Shown: positions 25,762 through 35,853, counted from the stretch's first letter. The stretch is 64,000 bases of DNA from 66-474 sp044464225 (GCA_044464225.1 JBIQLN010000002.1:248001-312000), one strand, 5' to 3'. The notes: generated by a model not told the origin, from the sequence alone. Translations and numbers: made by a program.

Positions 25762-26079
25762 TCAGTGTTGCGGCATGACGGTGTCGGCCACTTCGTAGAG
25801 CCGCACCAGGGGTTCCATGTCGAGCAGATACTTGTCGTCTTCGTCGTAGTACACCGCGCGTTCGGGCTTCTTGCCGGCGTAGGTGTGCAACGCCTTCATG
25901 GAGTCCCACAGTGTCAACACCTGGAACTCGCACTGCTCGCCCTGCACCCGCCGCAGCACCCATGCGCCGTGCTGGCCCTTGAAATCCTTGAGTGCAGGCA
26001 ACGCGGTTTGCTGCAGGTGCTCGAGGTAAGCGTCGGCCTGATCCTTTGAAGTGATGCCTCGCCAAATGCGCATGATCAT
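25762..26079 (-). CDS. Antibiotic biosynthesis monooxygenase (ABM) domain protein
   Basis: This 105-residue single-domain protein matches the small ABM/dimeric alpha-beta barrel proteins (RIWRGITSKDQADAYLEHL, VLTLWDSMKALHTYAG). Most such proteins are dimeric and their substrates are rarely known. The ATG at 26079 has GGAG six bases upstream, which decides it against a longer frame running from 26691. It is divergent from tssA, with 165 bases between them. Confidence 0.85.
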   Translation of the reverse strand: MIMRIWRGITSKDQADAYLEHLQQTALPALKDFKGQHGAWVLRRVQGEQCEFQVLTLWDSMKALHTYAGKKPERAVYYDEDDKYLLDMEPLVRLYEVADTVMPQH

Positions 26080-26244
26080 GAAGAACTCCACCAAGGCGCG
26101 GCGCAACCTTGCACTCGCAAGCCTAGCGTAACGCCACCCGTTCGACGCGGCCCCACGCCGCGTGTTCCGGCCCCCCTGCCGGCATTCCCGCTGGCGGGCG
26201 GCCCGCGCTACCATCCTCGACCAGTCCGAACAAGGGGAACCACC

Positions 26245-27285
26245 ATGACCGACTACGCGCTCGAAGCGCTGCTCGCCCCGATCGACGGGGAATCGCCGAC
26301 CGGGCCCGACCTGGAATATGACGCCGATTTCCTGGCGCTGGAGCGCGCCGCCGCGCCGAAGGCCGAGCGCGTGATGGGCGACGAGGTGAAGGCCGCCGAG
26401 GAACCCGATTGGGATGCGGTGGCCGAGATGGCGCTGGCCCTGCTGCGGCGATCCAAGGACCTGCGCGTGGCGGTGCACCTTGCCACCGCGTGGCTGCGCA
26501 CCTCCGGCATGCCCGGCTGGGCGGCGGGCATGGGCCTGGTTCGCGGCCTGCTGGAAAACTTCTGGGAGGGCGTGTACCCGCAGCTGGATGCCGAAGACGA
26601 CAACGATCCCACCGCGCGCGTCAACGCGGTGGTGCCGATCAGCAGCTTCGATGGCGCACTCGGCTATTTCCAGGCCACCCCGTTCGTGCAATCGCCGCGC
26701 CTGGGACGCTTTTCATTGCGGGACCTGCGTATTGCGAATGGCGAACTGAAGCCGGCTGCCTCTTCCGAAGGTGAAGCTTCCGCGCCCCCCTCGATGACCG
26801 AGATCGAAGCCTGTTGCATGGATTGCCCGGAAGAGGAACTTGCTGCCGTGGCGACGGCGATCGACGCCGTGCTGGAACACGTCCGCGCCATCGACCAGAT
26901 CTTCAGCGAACAGGTCGGCACCGCCGGACCAGAGTTGAAGCCGCTGTTGGCAGACGCGCAGGAGCTCAAGAAAATCGTCGATGCGCAGCTCGCCCGCCGC
27001 CATCCGGAAGCCGCGGCCGAGGCGGGCGTCGAAGGCGGCGGCGACACGGCTGGCGTGGCGACCGCCGCGGCCAGCGGCCGCATCAACGGCCCGCAGGACG
27101 TGCTGCGCCGGATGGACGAGATTTGTGATTACTACGCGCGCGCCGAGCCTTCCAGCCCGGTCCCGCTGCTGCTGCGCCGTGCCCAGCGATTGGTGGGCAT
27201 GAACTTCGCGGATTTGATGAAGGATCTTGCGCCGGGCGGCATGAACGAACTGCAGGTCATTTCGGGCCCGTTCGAGGAATCATGA
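26245..27285 (+). CDS. tssA: T6SS baseplate/sheath-cap protein TssA
   Basis: This 346-residue cytoplasmic protein has an N-terminal ImpA_N domain (residues ~5–180; LLAPIDGESPTGPDLEYD, AWLRTSGMPGWAAGMGL). Its C-terminal part ends in PLLLRRAQRLVGMNFADLM and the family's usual close. TssA primes the baseplate and helps sheath polymerisation. GGGGAACC lies just before the start. It is the only T6SS gene on the plus strand and is separated from the rest of the cluster by the 10.5-kb two-partner secretion operon. Confidence 0.92.
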   Translation: MTDYALEALLAPIDGESPTGPDLEYDADFLALERAAAPKAERVMGDEVKAAEEPDWDAVAEMALALLRRSKDLRVAVHLATAWLRTSGMPGWAAGMGLVRGLLENFWEGVYPQLDAEDDNDPTARVNAVVPISSFDGALGYFQATPFVQSPRLGRFSLRDLRIANGELKPAASSEGEASAPPSMTEIEACCMDCPEEELAAVATAIDAVLEHVRAIDQIFSEQVGTAGPELKPLLADAQELKKIVDAQLARRHPEAAAEAGVEGGGDTAGVATAAASGRINGPQDVLRRMDEICDYYARAEPSSPVPLLLRRAQRLVGMNFADLMKDLAPGGMNELQVISGPFEES

Positions 27286-27311
27286 TCCCGGGGGCGTCCT
27301 GCCGGGGATCG

Positions 27312-28460
27312 TCAATACACACCCTTGCAGGTGCGCTTGCCCGAACGCACCAGCAGCTGGTGCAGTGACGGATCCCAAGTCAGGGTCAGGCCGTTGCCCA
27401 GCCCGGAGGTCACGCTGGCGTCCGGACCCTGGGTGAATGGCCCGGCCCTGGTTTCCTGCCCATCCCCCGCACTGGCCGCCGCCGTGAGCGTGTAGGAAAC
27501 CGGCTGGGCGCACGCCGCCACATCGATGCTGCGCGAGACGGTCTGGCCGCGGCCCGCGACCGGTATCGTCGCCGCGGCCAACGAGACCGGCGCGGATTGA
27601 CCCTCGCAGGTTGCAATCAACGCATAGGACACATTGAAACGCGGCGCCGGCGCCAACTGCAGCACGGCCACGGCCGGTGGCTGCGACACGCAGCCGAGCA
27701 GGAACGCCTTGCGCTGCGCGGACAACGCCAGCGTGTAGCTGCCGGGCGGCAGATTGGCGGCGCCCGGCCACTGCAATTCGACGCGGCCGGGTTGCGCCGC
27801 TACCAGTTGCGGTTGCGCGGCGACGGGTTTGCCGTCGGGACCGGTTGCCGTCACTTCGGGGTTGGCGCATTGCGCGTCCACGAGATTGGCGCCGGTCAGC
27901 ACGAATTTAGGGACCGCGTCATCCGCGGTCAGGACGAACAACGGGCGCTGGTCCAGCGTTTCGACGCCGTCGATGACGGGCAGCGGCGCCTTCTGCGACT
28001 CGGCGTCGGCGGACAGGTGCGCGAGCGTGGTGGTGAGCGCCGCGAGCATCGCGTCGGCTTCGTCGCGGGTGCAGGCGACGGCCGAGGCATTGATCCAGGC
28101 CTGCACGCGCTTGGCCGCGGCGTCCGCACGCACGGCCGCATCGCGGGCATCCTTGTCGATGGTCGCGAGCGGCTGGCCGGCATCTCCACCCAGCAACTCG
28201 CGCAAGCGCGCCGCCATCGTTTGCAGTTGGGCCGAGACCGCTTGCAGCTGGGCATCATGGTTGTCGCCGGCGCGGGCCTTCACCGCTTGCTGCGCCTTGG
28301 CCAAGTCGGCCACCACCATGTCGCCGGTGAGGCGCGGCGCCACCTGCTGGGCCGCTGCCGTCGTTGCGCATACCAGCATCACCCCCAGTGCGCAGGTGCG
28401 GAGGACCGCCGCGGTGGACGGCCGGCGGGTGCTGCGAGGGTTCGGCTTGGATGCGTGCAT
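27312..28460 (-). CDS. Secreted protein of unknown function, third gene of the two-partner secretion operon
   Basis: This 382-residue protein has a signal peptide (CALGVMLVCATTAAAQ). A helical region (~45–160) with heptad-like Ala/Leu/Gln spacing is followed by beta-rich segments resembling Ig-like folds (~165–260 and 270–345). It ends in a cysteine-containing tail (SGKRTCKGVY). I do not recognise the family. Its ATG comes one base after the tpsA stop (TGACATG), so it is surely co-translated with the adhesin. A periplasmic or surface partner of TpsA is a guess from position only. It is convergent with tssA. Confidence 0.75.
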   Translation of the reverse strand: MHASKPNPRSTRRPSTAAVLRTCALGVMLVCATTAAAQQVAPRLTGDMVVADLAKAQQAVKARAGDNHDAQLQAVSAQLQTMAARLRELLGGDAGQPLATIDKDARDAAVRADAAAKRVQAWINASAVACTRDEADAMLAALTTTLAHLSADAESQKAPLPVIDGVETLDQRPLFVLTADDAVPKFVLTGANLVDAQCANPEVTATGPDGKPVAAQPQLVAAQPGRVELQWPGAANLPPGSYTLALSAQRKAFLLGCVSQPPAVAVLQLAPAPRFNVSYALIATCEGQSAPVSLAAATIPVAGRGQTVSRSIDVAACAQPVSYTLTAAASAGDGQETRAGPFTQGPDASVTSGLGNGLTLTWDPSLHQLLVRSGKRTCKGVY

Positions 28461-28461
28461 G

Positions 28462-31400
28462 TCAGTTGTTGTCCGGGCATTCCGGGGAAGGCTGGTCGGG
28501 CGCGCATTGCTGCTGGTCGGGCGGCAACAGCAGGCCAGGCGGCACGACGCCGTAAGCGCGATAGGTGGCGGTGATCACGCCGACGTCGATGTAGCGATCG
28601 GAGTGGCCGTTGACGCCTTGCGAGCGGCTGGACAGGATCGACGTCGGCACGTTCACGCTGGTCGCGCCGGTCAGCGGCAGCAGGTTGCCGCTGTAATCCA
28701 CGGCATAGAAGTACGCAGGCGGCGAGCCGATCGCGGCCACGATCTGCGGACTCGTGCCGGTGACGTAGATCGGCGCGTTGGGTAAGCCGATGTGGCCACT
28801 CGCCGACCAGGCGCCGGCGCCGTCGTAAGCCGTGGTCGTCCCGGTTTGCAGCAGGTCGCCGCCGTGCACGGCGAGGTACAGGCCGGATTGGCTGGCATCC
28901 ACCGTGAAGGCGCTGCCGTTCACCGATGCAAGGGTCAGGCTGCCGTCGTTGGTGAAGCTGAAGCCCGCCTTCGACGAGAATCCGCCGAGCACGTCCACAT
29001 GGTTGCCCATGAACTGGGTGGCCGACCCCAGCCTGGTGACCCCACTGGCGCTGCCGGTGAGGATGGCGGCGGTGATGCTGCCGTTGGTGCCGCCGGTGAT
29101 CACACCGCTGCCGGTTTGGGTAAGCCTGGTGATGCCGGCGCCGCTGTCGACCGCGGCATCGATCAGCAGGTTGCCGTTTGCCGACAGGTTCACCGCGGTG
29201 CCGGTGACGGCGTTGGCGACCGTGAGGTCGCCGCCCGAATCCAGCGTGATCGCGGCGCCCTTCACCGCCTGATTGACGGACAACGCATGGCCGCTGGTGG
29301 TGGCGAGGCTGATGTCTCCCGCATTGCCGGTGGTGGTGACCGGCCCGCCCACCGCCAAATCCCCGGCATTGGTCAGGGAGAAGTTTTTCGCGTTGAAGGC
29401 ATTGAGCGCGTCGATCTCGGTTTGGGTCAGCCGGGTGTCACCGACCGAACTGCCGGTGAGGCCGCCCGCCTGTACCCGTCCGCCTGCGCCTTCGCCGATC
29501 GCTCCCGACGCCACCAGCGTGACCAGTCCGCCCTTGACGGTACCGTCGATGCCGATGTCGTGGCCGGCGCCGGTGGTCGTCAGGGTGGTGTTGGCCTTGC
29601 CGTCGACGGTGCTGCCGGCGGCGACGGTCAACCCTTGTCCGCTGGTCAGCGAGAAGCCGTTGGCGGTGAAATTGCCGAGATTGGCGACGGCATTGTTGAC
29701 GCCGTCGAGTGTGGTGCTGCCGGTGGAACTGCCGGTCAGGGTGCCGGCCTGCAGCGAGCCTTGCGCGCCCTCGCCGATCGACCCGAATGCAAGCAGCTTG
29801 GTGTTGGTGCCCTTCAAGGTGCCGTCGATCGTGAGATTGGCGCCGCTGCCGGTGAGGGTCAGCGCCGTGCTGGCACCGCCGTCGACGGTGGCGCCGGCCA
29901 GCACCGTCAGCGCCTGGCCGTTGGTCAGCGACAGACCGTTGGCCTTGAAGTTGCCGATGTTGTCGATGGTGTTGTGGCCGGTGAGTTGCGCGGCATGCGC
30001 GGCACTGCCGGTGAGAATGCCCGCGGTGATGGTGCCGGCGCTGCCCTCGCTGATCGCGCCGGATGAAACGAGGCTGGTCAGCGTGCCCGCAACGTTGCCG
30101 TTGATCGTCAGATCGCCGCCGGTCTTCAGCGCGGTGCTGTCGCCACCGTCGACGGTGCTGCCCGCCGCGACGGTCAGGGCACCGGCGTTGGTGAGGCTGA
30201 ACCCTTCGGCCGCGAAGTCGCCGAGAGTGGCGATGGCATTGGCACCGGTCAGCGCCACGCTGCCCTGCGCCGCGCCGGTCAGGGTGCCGGCGGTGATGGT
30301 GCCGGCGCCGCTCTGGCTGATCGTGCCGCTGGCACCGTTCTGGACCAGCGTGGTGACGCCGCTGCCACTGTCGATCGCCGCACCGATCGCGAGATCGCCG
30401 TTGGCCGTGAGGTTGATGGTGGTGCCCTGGATCGCCTGGACGATGCCCAGGTCGCCAGCCGAAGCGAGGCTGATCATCCCGCCGGTCAGCGCCTGTCCGA
30501 CACTCAACACATGGCCGGGCCCGGTGGTGGTCAGGCTGATGTTGCCGGTGGTGACCAGCGGGCCCTGCACCGTCAACGCCGCCGCGTTCACGAGCGTGAA
30601 ATTGTCGGCGCCGAATTGGGCCAGGGTGTCGATCTGGTTCGCGCCGCCGAGCGTGGTATCGCCCGCGGACGAGCCCGTCAACGTGTCGGCATCGATGATG
30701 CCGCCGCTGCCTTGGGCGATCGCGCCGGATGAAGTCAGTTCGGTGGTGGTGCCGCGCACGGTGCCGTCGATCGCGAGATCGTGGCCCGCGCCGGTGGTCG
30801 TCAACGTGGTGCTGGCGCCGCCATCGACCGTGCTACCGGCCATTACCGTCAAGGCCTCGCCACTGGCCAGGCTGAAGCCGTCGGCCGTGAAATCGCCCAG
30901 TGAACCGATCTTGTTGTTGCCTTCGAGGACCGTCGAACCGGCCGAGCTCCCGGTCAGGCTGTCGGCGGTGATGACCGTGCCGAGGTTCTGGCTGATGGTG
31001 CTGCCGGAGGTCAGGCTCAGCGCGCCGCCCGCCGTGACGTTGCTGCCCAGCACGATGCCGCCTGCGCCAGTCAAGGTGATGTCGCCACCGGTCAGCGTGG
31101 CCGTGTTCAACGCGCCACCATTGGCGGCAAGGGTGATGTTGCCGGTGCCCGCGTCGATCGCGCCGACACCGAACAGCGCGCCGCCGGCGATCAGGCTCAC
31201 GTCGGCGTTGCCGGCGTTGGTGAGGCCGGCGATGTTCAGGTCGTTCCGGTCGGTCAGCGCGATGCCTGCCCCCTCGACCGTCACGCTGCCGCCGAAGTCG
31301 TTGTTGACGTCGCCGAGCGTCACCGCATGGCCACCCGCAAGGATCGAGGTGGTACCGCCGACGGTCAGCGGTCCGCTGCCTTGCAGTACTGCTCCGCTGG

Positions 31401-34400
31401 CGTTGACCGCCAATCCGCCACCGATGGCCAGCGTTCCGAGCTTCGTGGTCGCACCCGCTCCGGAGTTGGTGACCGCGAGCGAACCGCTGGCAGTGCCACT
31501 GACGCCCAGATTGCTGTCGGCGAGAATGGTGGAAATGCCGGCGAGATTGCCCGCGATGCCCGTCGAGCCGGTGCCGCCCAGATTGACGTTCACCGGCGTG
31601 GTGTAACCGGTGTACTCGAGCGTGCCGCCGGTGCCCCCGTCGAGGCTACCGGAAAGGCTGCCGTCAGCGCCCGCATGCATCGTGAAATGGCCGGTGCCGG
31701 TATCGACCAGGCTGCCGATGCCGGTGAACGAATCCGGGAGCATGGTGACCGTACCTTGCCCGGCGCCCGTCAGTGTCCAGTTCTGGTTGGCCGCGATGAT
31801 CGTGCCGCTGCCGTTGTCGGCAATGTTCTCGAAGGAAGTCCAGCTCACCGTGCCGTTGTTGCCGCTACCGGCTGCGGTGAGGGTGTAGTCCTGGTTGCTG
31901 CCCTTGATGGTGTCGCTGTTGCCACTTCCGACGACCGCGGTCACACCGCTCCAGGTCCCGCCGATGCCGGTGGTCGCGCCGTTGCCGGCGGACAGATCGA
32001 AGCTGACCGCGCTTCCGTAGCTGCCGTAGTCCAGCGTTGCCGCCGTCACGTCGCCGCTGAGGCTGCCGTTGGTCCCGAAATGGATCGTGCCCGCCGCGTC
32101 GTTGATCCTGGCGATGCCGGAGAAACCGCCCGGCAACAACGTGGCCACCGTGCCGGCATCGGCGCCGGTCAGGGTGTAGCTCTGGCCGCCCGTGGTGTTG
32201 ATCGTGCCCGTGCCGCTGTCGGCCACTTTCTCGAACGAGGTCCAGCTCACCGTGCCGTTGTTGCCGGTACCGGCTGCAGTGAGGCTGTAGTCCTGGTTGC
32301 TGCCCTTGATGGTGTCGCTGTTGCCGCTGCCGACGACCGCGGTGACGCCGCTCCAGGTGCCGCCGATGCCGGTGGTCGCGCCGCTGGTGGCAGACAGGTC
32401 GAAGCCGACCGCACTGGCGTAGCTGCCGTAGTCCAGCGTTGCCGCCGTGACGTCGCCGCTGAGGCTGCCGTTGGTCCCGAAGTGGATCGTGCCCGCCGCG
32501 TCGTTGATGGTGCCGATGCCGGTGAAGCCGCCCGGCAACAACGTGGCCACCGTGCCGGCATTGGCACCGGTCAGGGTGTAGCTCTGGCCTCCGGTGGTGT
32601 TGATCGTGCCGGTACCGCTATCGGCGATCTTCCCGAAAGATGTCCAGGTGATGCCGTTGCCGCTGCCGTTGTTCGCCGTGGTACCGTCCAACGTGTAGGT
32701 TTGCCCGGTGCCAGTGATCGTTGCGCCAGCGCCGCCGCCGGCCACCGTGCCGAGGCTGAAGCCGCTGTAGTCCAGCCCGGATGCGCTCGACACCTTCGTG
32801 CCGATGTCGAAGTTCCCGGTGACGCCGGTGACGCTGCTGCCGCTGCCCGAGACCGCGTCGAATCCCGTGTAGCTGATGCCGCTCGCCGACGACTTGCCGG
32901 TGTCGTCGGCGAAGCTGCCATTGACCTGGGAAATGGTGCCGCTGCCGGCGACGGTGGTCGCGTTGGCGAAGGCCATGCCTTCGCTGGTCTTGCTGCCGTC
33001 GTTGAAGCCCGATGCACCGGTGACGGTGGCGGTGTCGGCGGCGGTGAAGCCGCTGAAGCTGGTGCCGCCCGCGTTGCCTGCCTGGTTTCCGGTCAGGTTG
33101 AACGCGGTGCTGCCGAGCCCGGTGATTCCGCCGGTACCCGTCACGCTCGTGGCATCGGCAAAGGCCATGCCTTGGCTGACCTTGGTCGTGTAGTTGAACC
33201 CCGAAGCGCCGGTGACGGTCGTGGTGTCGGCTGCGTCGAAACCGGCAAAGGCGATGCCGGCTGCCGTGCCCGCCCGGGTGCCGGTCAGGTCAAAGGCGCT
33301 GTTGCCGAGCCCCGTGATCGTGTCGGTGCTGCTGCCGCCGGTGGCCGAGGTCACGCCACTCCAGGTTCCGCCGATGCCGGTGGCCGTACCGCCAAGGTCC
33401 AAGTTCACGGCACTGTCGTAGCCGCTGTAGTCCAGTGCCTCCGCCGTCACGTTGCCGGTGAGGCTGCTGGTCGCGCCGAAGACGACCGTACCGCTGGAGT
33501 CGTTGATGTTCCCGAACGACGTCCAGGTGATGCCGTTGCCGCTGCCCTTGTTCGCGGTGCTGGCGTCCAGCGTGTAGGTTTGCCCTGTCCCGGTCACTGT
33601 CGCGGCAGTGCCCGTCCCCGACACGCTGGTGACATTGGCAAACGTCATGCCCTCGCCGCTCTTGCTGCCGATGTCGAAAACCGAAGCACCGGTGACAGCA
33701 GTCGTGTCGGCCGCCGTGAAGCCGTTGAAGCCGATGCCGCCCGCAGTGCCGGCTTCGTTTCCGGTCAGGTTGAACGCGGTGCTGCCGAGCCCGCTGATCG
33801 CGCCGGTGCCGGTCACGCTCGTCGCACCGGCGAATGTCATGCCTTCACTGACCTTCGTCGTGTAGTTGAAACCCGAGGCGCCGGTGACGGTCGTGGTGTC
33901 GGCTGCGGTGAAGCCGCTGAAGCCGATACCGCCGGCTGTGCCGGCCTTGGTCCCGGTCAGGTCGAACGTGGTGCTGCCGAGGCCGGTGATCGCGCCGGTG
34001 CCGGTTACGCTCGTGGCATCGGCAAAGGCCATGCCTCCGCTGACCCTGGTTGTGTAGTTGAAACCCGCAGCGCCGGTGACGGTCGTCGTGTCGGCCGCGC
34101 TGAACCCGCTGAAGCTGATGCCGGCCGCCGTGCCCGTCTTCGCAGCGGTCAGGTTGAATACGTTGCTGCCCAATCCGGTGATCGACCCGGTTCCGGCCGC
34201 ACTTCCCGAATTGGAGAGCGACAACGCGCCCGCAAACACGAGATTGGCGAGGTTCGTCAGCGTGCCATCGAACGTGATCGAAGTCGCAGTCAGTGTCAGC
34301 GAGTGGCCGCCGGCATCCACCGTTCCGTCAGTCCAGTTGATGCTGCCGGATCCATTGCCGGTACCTTTCGTTGCATCGACATTGACGGAGCCGCCCGCCA

Positions 34401-35853
34401 GCGCCGCTTGCAAGTCCGTTGTCGTCAATACCGAGTTCTTGGAATTCGACTCGCACACGCCCGACGTGCACGGCGCGGTGGTGGGTCCTGTGGCCGTGAT
34501 CGTCAAGTTGGTGGGATCGAGCAACAGGGTTCCGGCCATTCCATGCGGCGCCAGGCGATCCGCGGTGCCCTTGAACAACAGGAAATCCTTCCCGGAAACC
34601 TCGACGAACCCGCCGTTGCCGGCCAGGTCGCCGCCACGCGAGGCAATGTGGCCGTGATACCGGGTGCCGTGATCGGACCAGACCACGACCTTGCCGCCGT
34701 CGCCCGTCTGTCCGGCGCTTGCGTCGATGCTGACGCCGCTGGCGATTTCGGCGTGTTCGGCATTCGGTACCCGCGGATCGGCGCCGTGCGCGTCGCCACC
34801 GACCAGCACATCGCCGCCGCCTTGCGTGCCCGAGGCATCCAGCGTGCCGCCGGTCAACGCCACGTCCTTGTCGGAGAGCACCTGGATGCTCCCGCCATGC
34901 ACACCGCTGGCGTCGATGCTTCCGCTGCTGGCGGTGTTCCCGCCATGGCCGACCAGCCGCACCACGCCGCCGTCGGTGCTGATGCCATGGGCGTCGATCA
35001 CGCCCGAGTTGTTGACAAGGTTGGTGAACAGGTCCTTTGCCGCGGATGCCTGCAACACCACGTTGCCGCTGGCTGCCTGCAAGGTGCCCTTGTTGGCGAC
35101 GGCCGCCTGTTCGCTGTCGAAGCGCTTCTGCAATGCGCCGGTGATCTGCACGTTGATCAGGCCGTTGCCGTCGAAATCCAGCACGGCCTTGTCCGCACCG
35201 TCGAGATTGATGCGACCATAGTCGGCCACGATCAGGCCGTTGTTCTGGACGTTGCCGCCGATCAGCGTGACCGAACCGCCACGGGCGGCCGCGATGGTGC
35301 CGTGGTTGACGATGCCGGCGTGGCCACCATGCGCATCGAGGCTGAAGTGCTGCTGCAGGAAATCATCGGGCGTCAGGTCGAGCGTGCTCGCCACCAGGCC
35401 GCCCACGTTCAACTGCGCGCTGCTGCCGAAGATGATGCCGTGGGTGTTGATCAGGAAGATCTGGCCGTTCGAATCGATCTTGCCGAAAATCTGGCTGGGG
35501 TTCTGGTCGAGGATCCGGTTCAACGCCACCGCGTTCAAAGACGGCTGGTCGAACCGCACCGAAGCATCCTTGCCGACGTTGAAGGTTTGCCAATCCAGCG
35601 CGAGCAGCTTCGACTGCTGCTTGACGATCGTCTCGGCACCGTTCTGCGTGATCGAACCCGCGCCGCCGATCACCTTGCCGCCGGTCGGCGACTCGGTGGC
35701 CGACACGCCGGATGCGGCCGAGGCCACGCCGCACACCAGCAGCGAACCGAGCGCCAGGCCGACACCGAAGGCAAGGTGCTTGTAGCGCAGTCGACGGTCG
35801 CGACGACCGGCAGGGCGGGAAGCTTGATGCATGTTGTCGTCGTGGATGCTCAT
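28462..35853 (-). CDS. Filamentous hemagglutinin-type TpsA adhesin
   Basis: This 2463-residue protein is the secreted partner of a two-partner (type Vb) system. It has a long signal region (hydrophobic part HLAFGVGLALGSLLVCGVAS) and an N-terminal TPS domain (~50–300; LNRILDQNPSQIFGKIDSNG, NTHGIIFGSSAQLNVGGLVA) recognised by TpsB. A long beta-helix of Gly/Thr/Ser repeats follows: 64-residue units, then 134-residue units, then looser repeats around LTVAAGSTVDGG. The C-terminus is short and Pro/Gln-rich, with no VENN motif or toxin domain, so it is an adhesin rather than CdiA. The ATG at 35853 has GGGAG nine bases upstream; the open frame extends back to 37095 only because it overlaps tpsB. Confidence 0.92.
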   Translation of the reverse strand: MSIHDDNMHQASRPAGRRDRRLRYKHLAFGVGLALGSLLVCGVASAASGVSATESPTGGKVIGGAGSITQNGAETIVKQQSKLLALDWQTFNVGKDASVRFDQPSLNAVALNRILDQNPSQIFGKIDSNGQIFLINTHGIIFGSSAQLNVGGLVASTLDLTPDDFLQQHFSLDAHGGHAGIVNHGTIAAARGGSVTLIGGNVQNNGLIVADYGRINLDGADKAVLDFDGNGLINVQITGALQKRFDSEQAAVANKGTLQAASGNVVLQASAAKDLFTNLVNNSGVIDAHGISTDGGVVRLVGHGGNTASSGSIDASGVHGGSIQVLSDKDVALTGGTLDASGTQGGGDVLVGGDAHGADPRVPNAEHAEIASGVSIDASAGQTGDGGKVVVWSDHGTRYHGHIASRGGDLAGNGGFVEVSGKDFLLFKGTADRLAPHGMAGTLLLDPTNLTITATGPTTAPCTSGVCESNSKNSVLTTTDLQAALAGGSVNVDATKGTGNGSGSINWTDGTVDAGGHSLTLTATSITFDGTLTNLANLVFAGALSLSNSGSAAGTGSITGLGSNVFNLTAAKTGTAAGISFSGFSAADTTTVTGAAGFNYTTRVSGGMAFADATSVTGTGAITGLGSTTFDLTGTKAGTAGGIGFSGFTAADTTTVTGASGFNYTTKVSEGMTFAGATSVTGTGAISGLGSTAFNLTGNEAGTAGGIGFNGFTAADTTAVTGASVFDIGSKSGEGMTFANVTSVSGTGTAATVTGTGQTYTLDASTANKGSGNGITWTSFGNINDSSGTVVFGATSSLTGNVTAEALDYSGYDSAVNLDLGGTATGIGGTWSGVTSATGGSSTDTITGLGNSAFDLTGTRAGTAAGIAFAGFDAADTTTVTGASGFNYTTKVSQGMAFADATSVTGTGGITGLGSTAFNLTGNQAGNAGGTSFSGFTAADTATVTGASGFNDGSKTSEGMAFANATTVAGSGTISQVNGSFADDTGKSSASGISYTGFDAVSGSGSSVTGVTGNFDIGTKVSSASGLDYSGFSLGTVAGGGAGATITGTGQTYTLDGTTANNGSGNGITWTSFGKIADSGTGTINTTGGQSYTLTGANAGTVATLLPGGFTGIGTINDAAGTIHFGTNGSLSGDVTAATLDYGSYASAVGFDLSATSGATTGIGGTWSGVTAVVGSGNSDTIKGSNQDYSLTAAGTGNNGTVSWTSFEKVADSGTGTINTTGGQSYTLTGADAGTVATLLPGGFSGIARINDAAGTIHFGTNGSLSGDVTAATLDYGSYGSAVSFDLSAGNGATTGIGGTWSGVTAVVGSGNSDTIKGSNQDYTLTAAGSGNNGTVSWTSFENIADNGSGTIIAANQNWTLTGAGQGTVTMLPDSFTGIGSLVDTGTGHFTMHAGADGSLSGSLDGGTGGTLEYTGYTTPVNVNLGGTGSTGIAGNLAGISTILADSNLGVSGTASGSLAVTNSGAGATTKLGTLAIGGGLAVNASGAVLQGSGPLTVGGTTSILAGGHAVTLGDVNNDFGGSVTVEGAGIALTDRNDLNIAGLTNAGNADVSLIAGGALFGVGAIDAGTGNITLAANGGALNTATLTGGDITLTGAGGIVLGSNVTAGGALSLTSGSTISQNLGTVITADSLTGSSAGSTVLEGNNKIGSLGDFTADGFSLASGEALTVMAGSTVDGGASTTLTTTGAGHDLAIDGTVRGTTTELTSSGAIAQGSGGIIDADTLTGSSAGDTTLGGANQIDTLAQFGADNFTLVNAAALTVQGPLVTTGNISLTTTGPGHVLSVGQALTGGMISLASAGDLGIVQAIQGTTINLTANGDLAIGAAIDSGSGVTTLVQNGASGTISQSGAGTITAGTLTGAAQGSVALTGANAIATLGDFAAEGFSLTNAGALTVAAGSTVDGGDSTALKTGGDLTINGNVAGTLTSLVSSGAISEGSAGTITAGILTGSAAHAAQLTGHNTIDNIGNFKANGLSLTNGQALTVLAGATVDGGASTALTLTGSGANLTIDGTLKGTNTKLLAFGSIGEGAQGSLQAGTLTGSSTGSTTLDGVNNAVANLGNFTANGFSLTSGQGLTVAAGSTVDGKANTTLTTTGAGHDIGIDGTVKGGLVTLVASGAIGEGAGGRVQAGGLTGSSVGDTRLTQTEIDALNAFNAKNFSLTNAGDLAVGGPVTTTGNAGDISLATTSGHALSVNQAVKGAAITLDSGGDLTVANAVTGTAVNLSANGNLLIDAAVDSGAGITRLTQTGSGVITGGTNGSITAAILTGSASGVTRLGSATQFMGNHVDVLGGFSSKAGFSFTNDGSLTLASVNGSAFTVDASQSGLYLAVHGGDLLQTGTTTAYDGAGAWSASGHIGLPNAPIYVTGTSPQIVAAIGSPPAYFYAVDYSGNLLPLTGATSVNVPTSILSSRSQGVNGHSDRYIDVGVITATYRAYGVVPPGLLLPPDQQQCAPDQPSPECPDNN
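31826..32640 (-). repeat. 402-bp tandem repeats in tpsA
   Basis: The block beginning TTCTCGAA at 31826 recurs at 32228 and, partly and diverged, near 32629, a spacing of about 402 bases (134 codons). Units encode GTINDAAGTIHFGTNGSLSG, ATLDYGSYASAV and IKGSNQDY. Adjacent copies are nearly identical, which points to recent duplication or gene conversion. Confidence 0.85.
33113..34330 (-). repeat. 192-bp repeats in tpsA
   Basis: A block containing CCGAGCCCGGTGAT-like sequence recurs at 33113 and 33305, and again at 33785, 33977 and 34169, each step exactly 192 bases (64 codons). Units encode GAITGLGSTTFDLTGTKAGT and FSGFTAADTTTVTGASGFNY. A non-repeat segment between about 33330 and 33780 separates the two sets. 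Confidence 0.85.

Noticed and set aside
27283..27310. Bidirectional terminator between tssA and the secreted protein gene
   Set aside because: GATCCCGG and CCGGGGATC can pair imperfectly, but there is no T run on either strand.
28462..29500. CdiA-type toxin at the end of tpsA
   Set aside because: No VENN or similar pretoxin motif, no toxin-like C-terminal domain, and the following gene is a secreted protein rather than a small immunity protein.
33113..34330. CRISPR array
   Set aside because: The repeats are long, in-frame, coding units with a period of 192 bases and no unique spacers.
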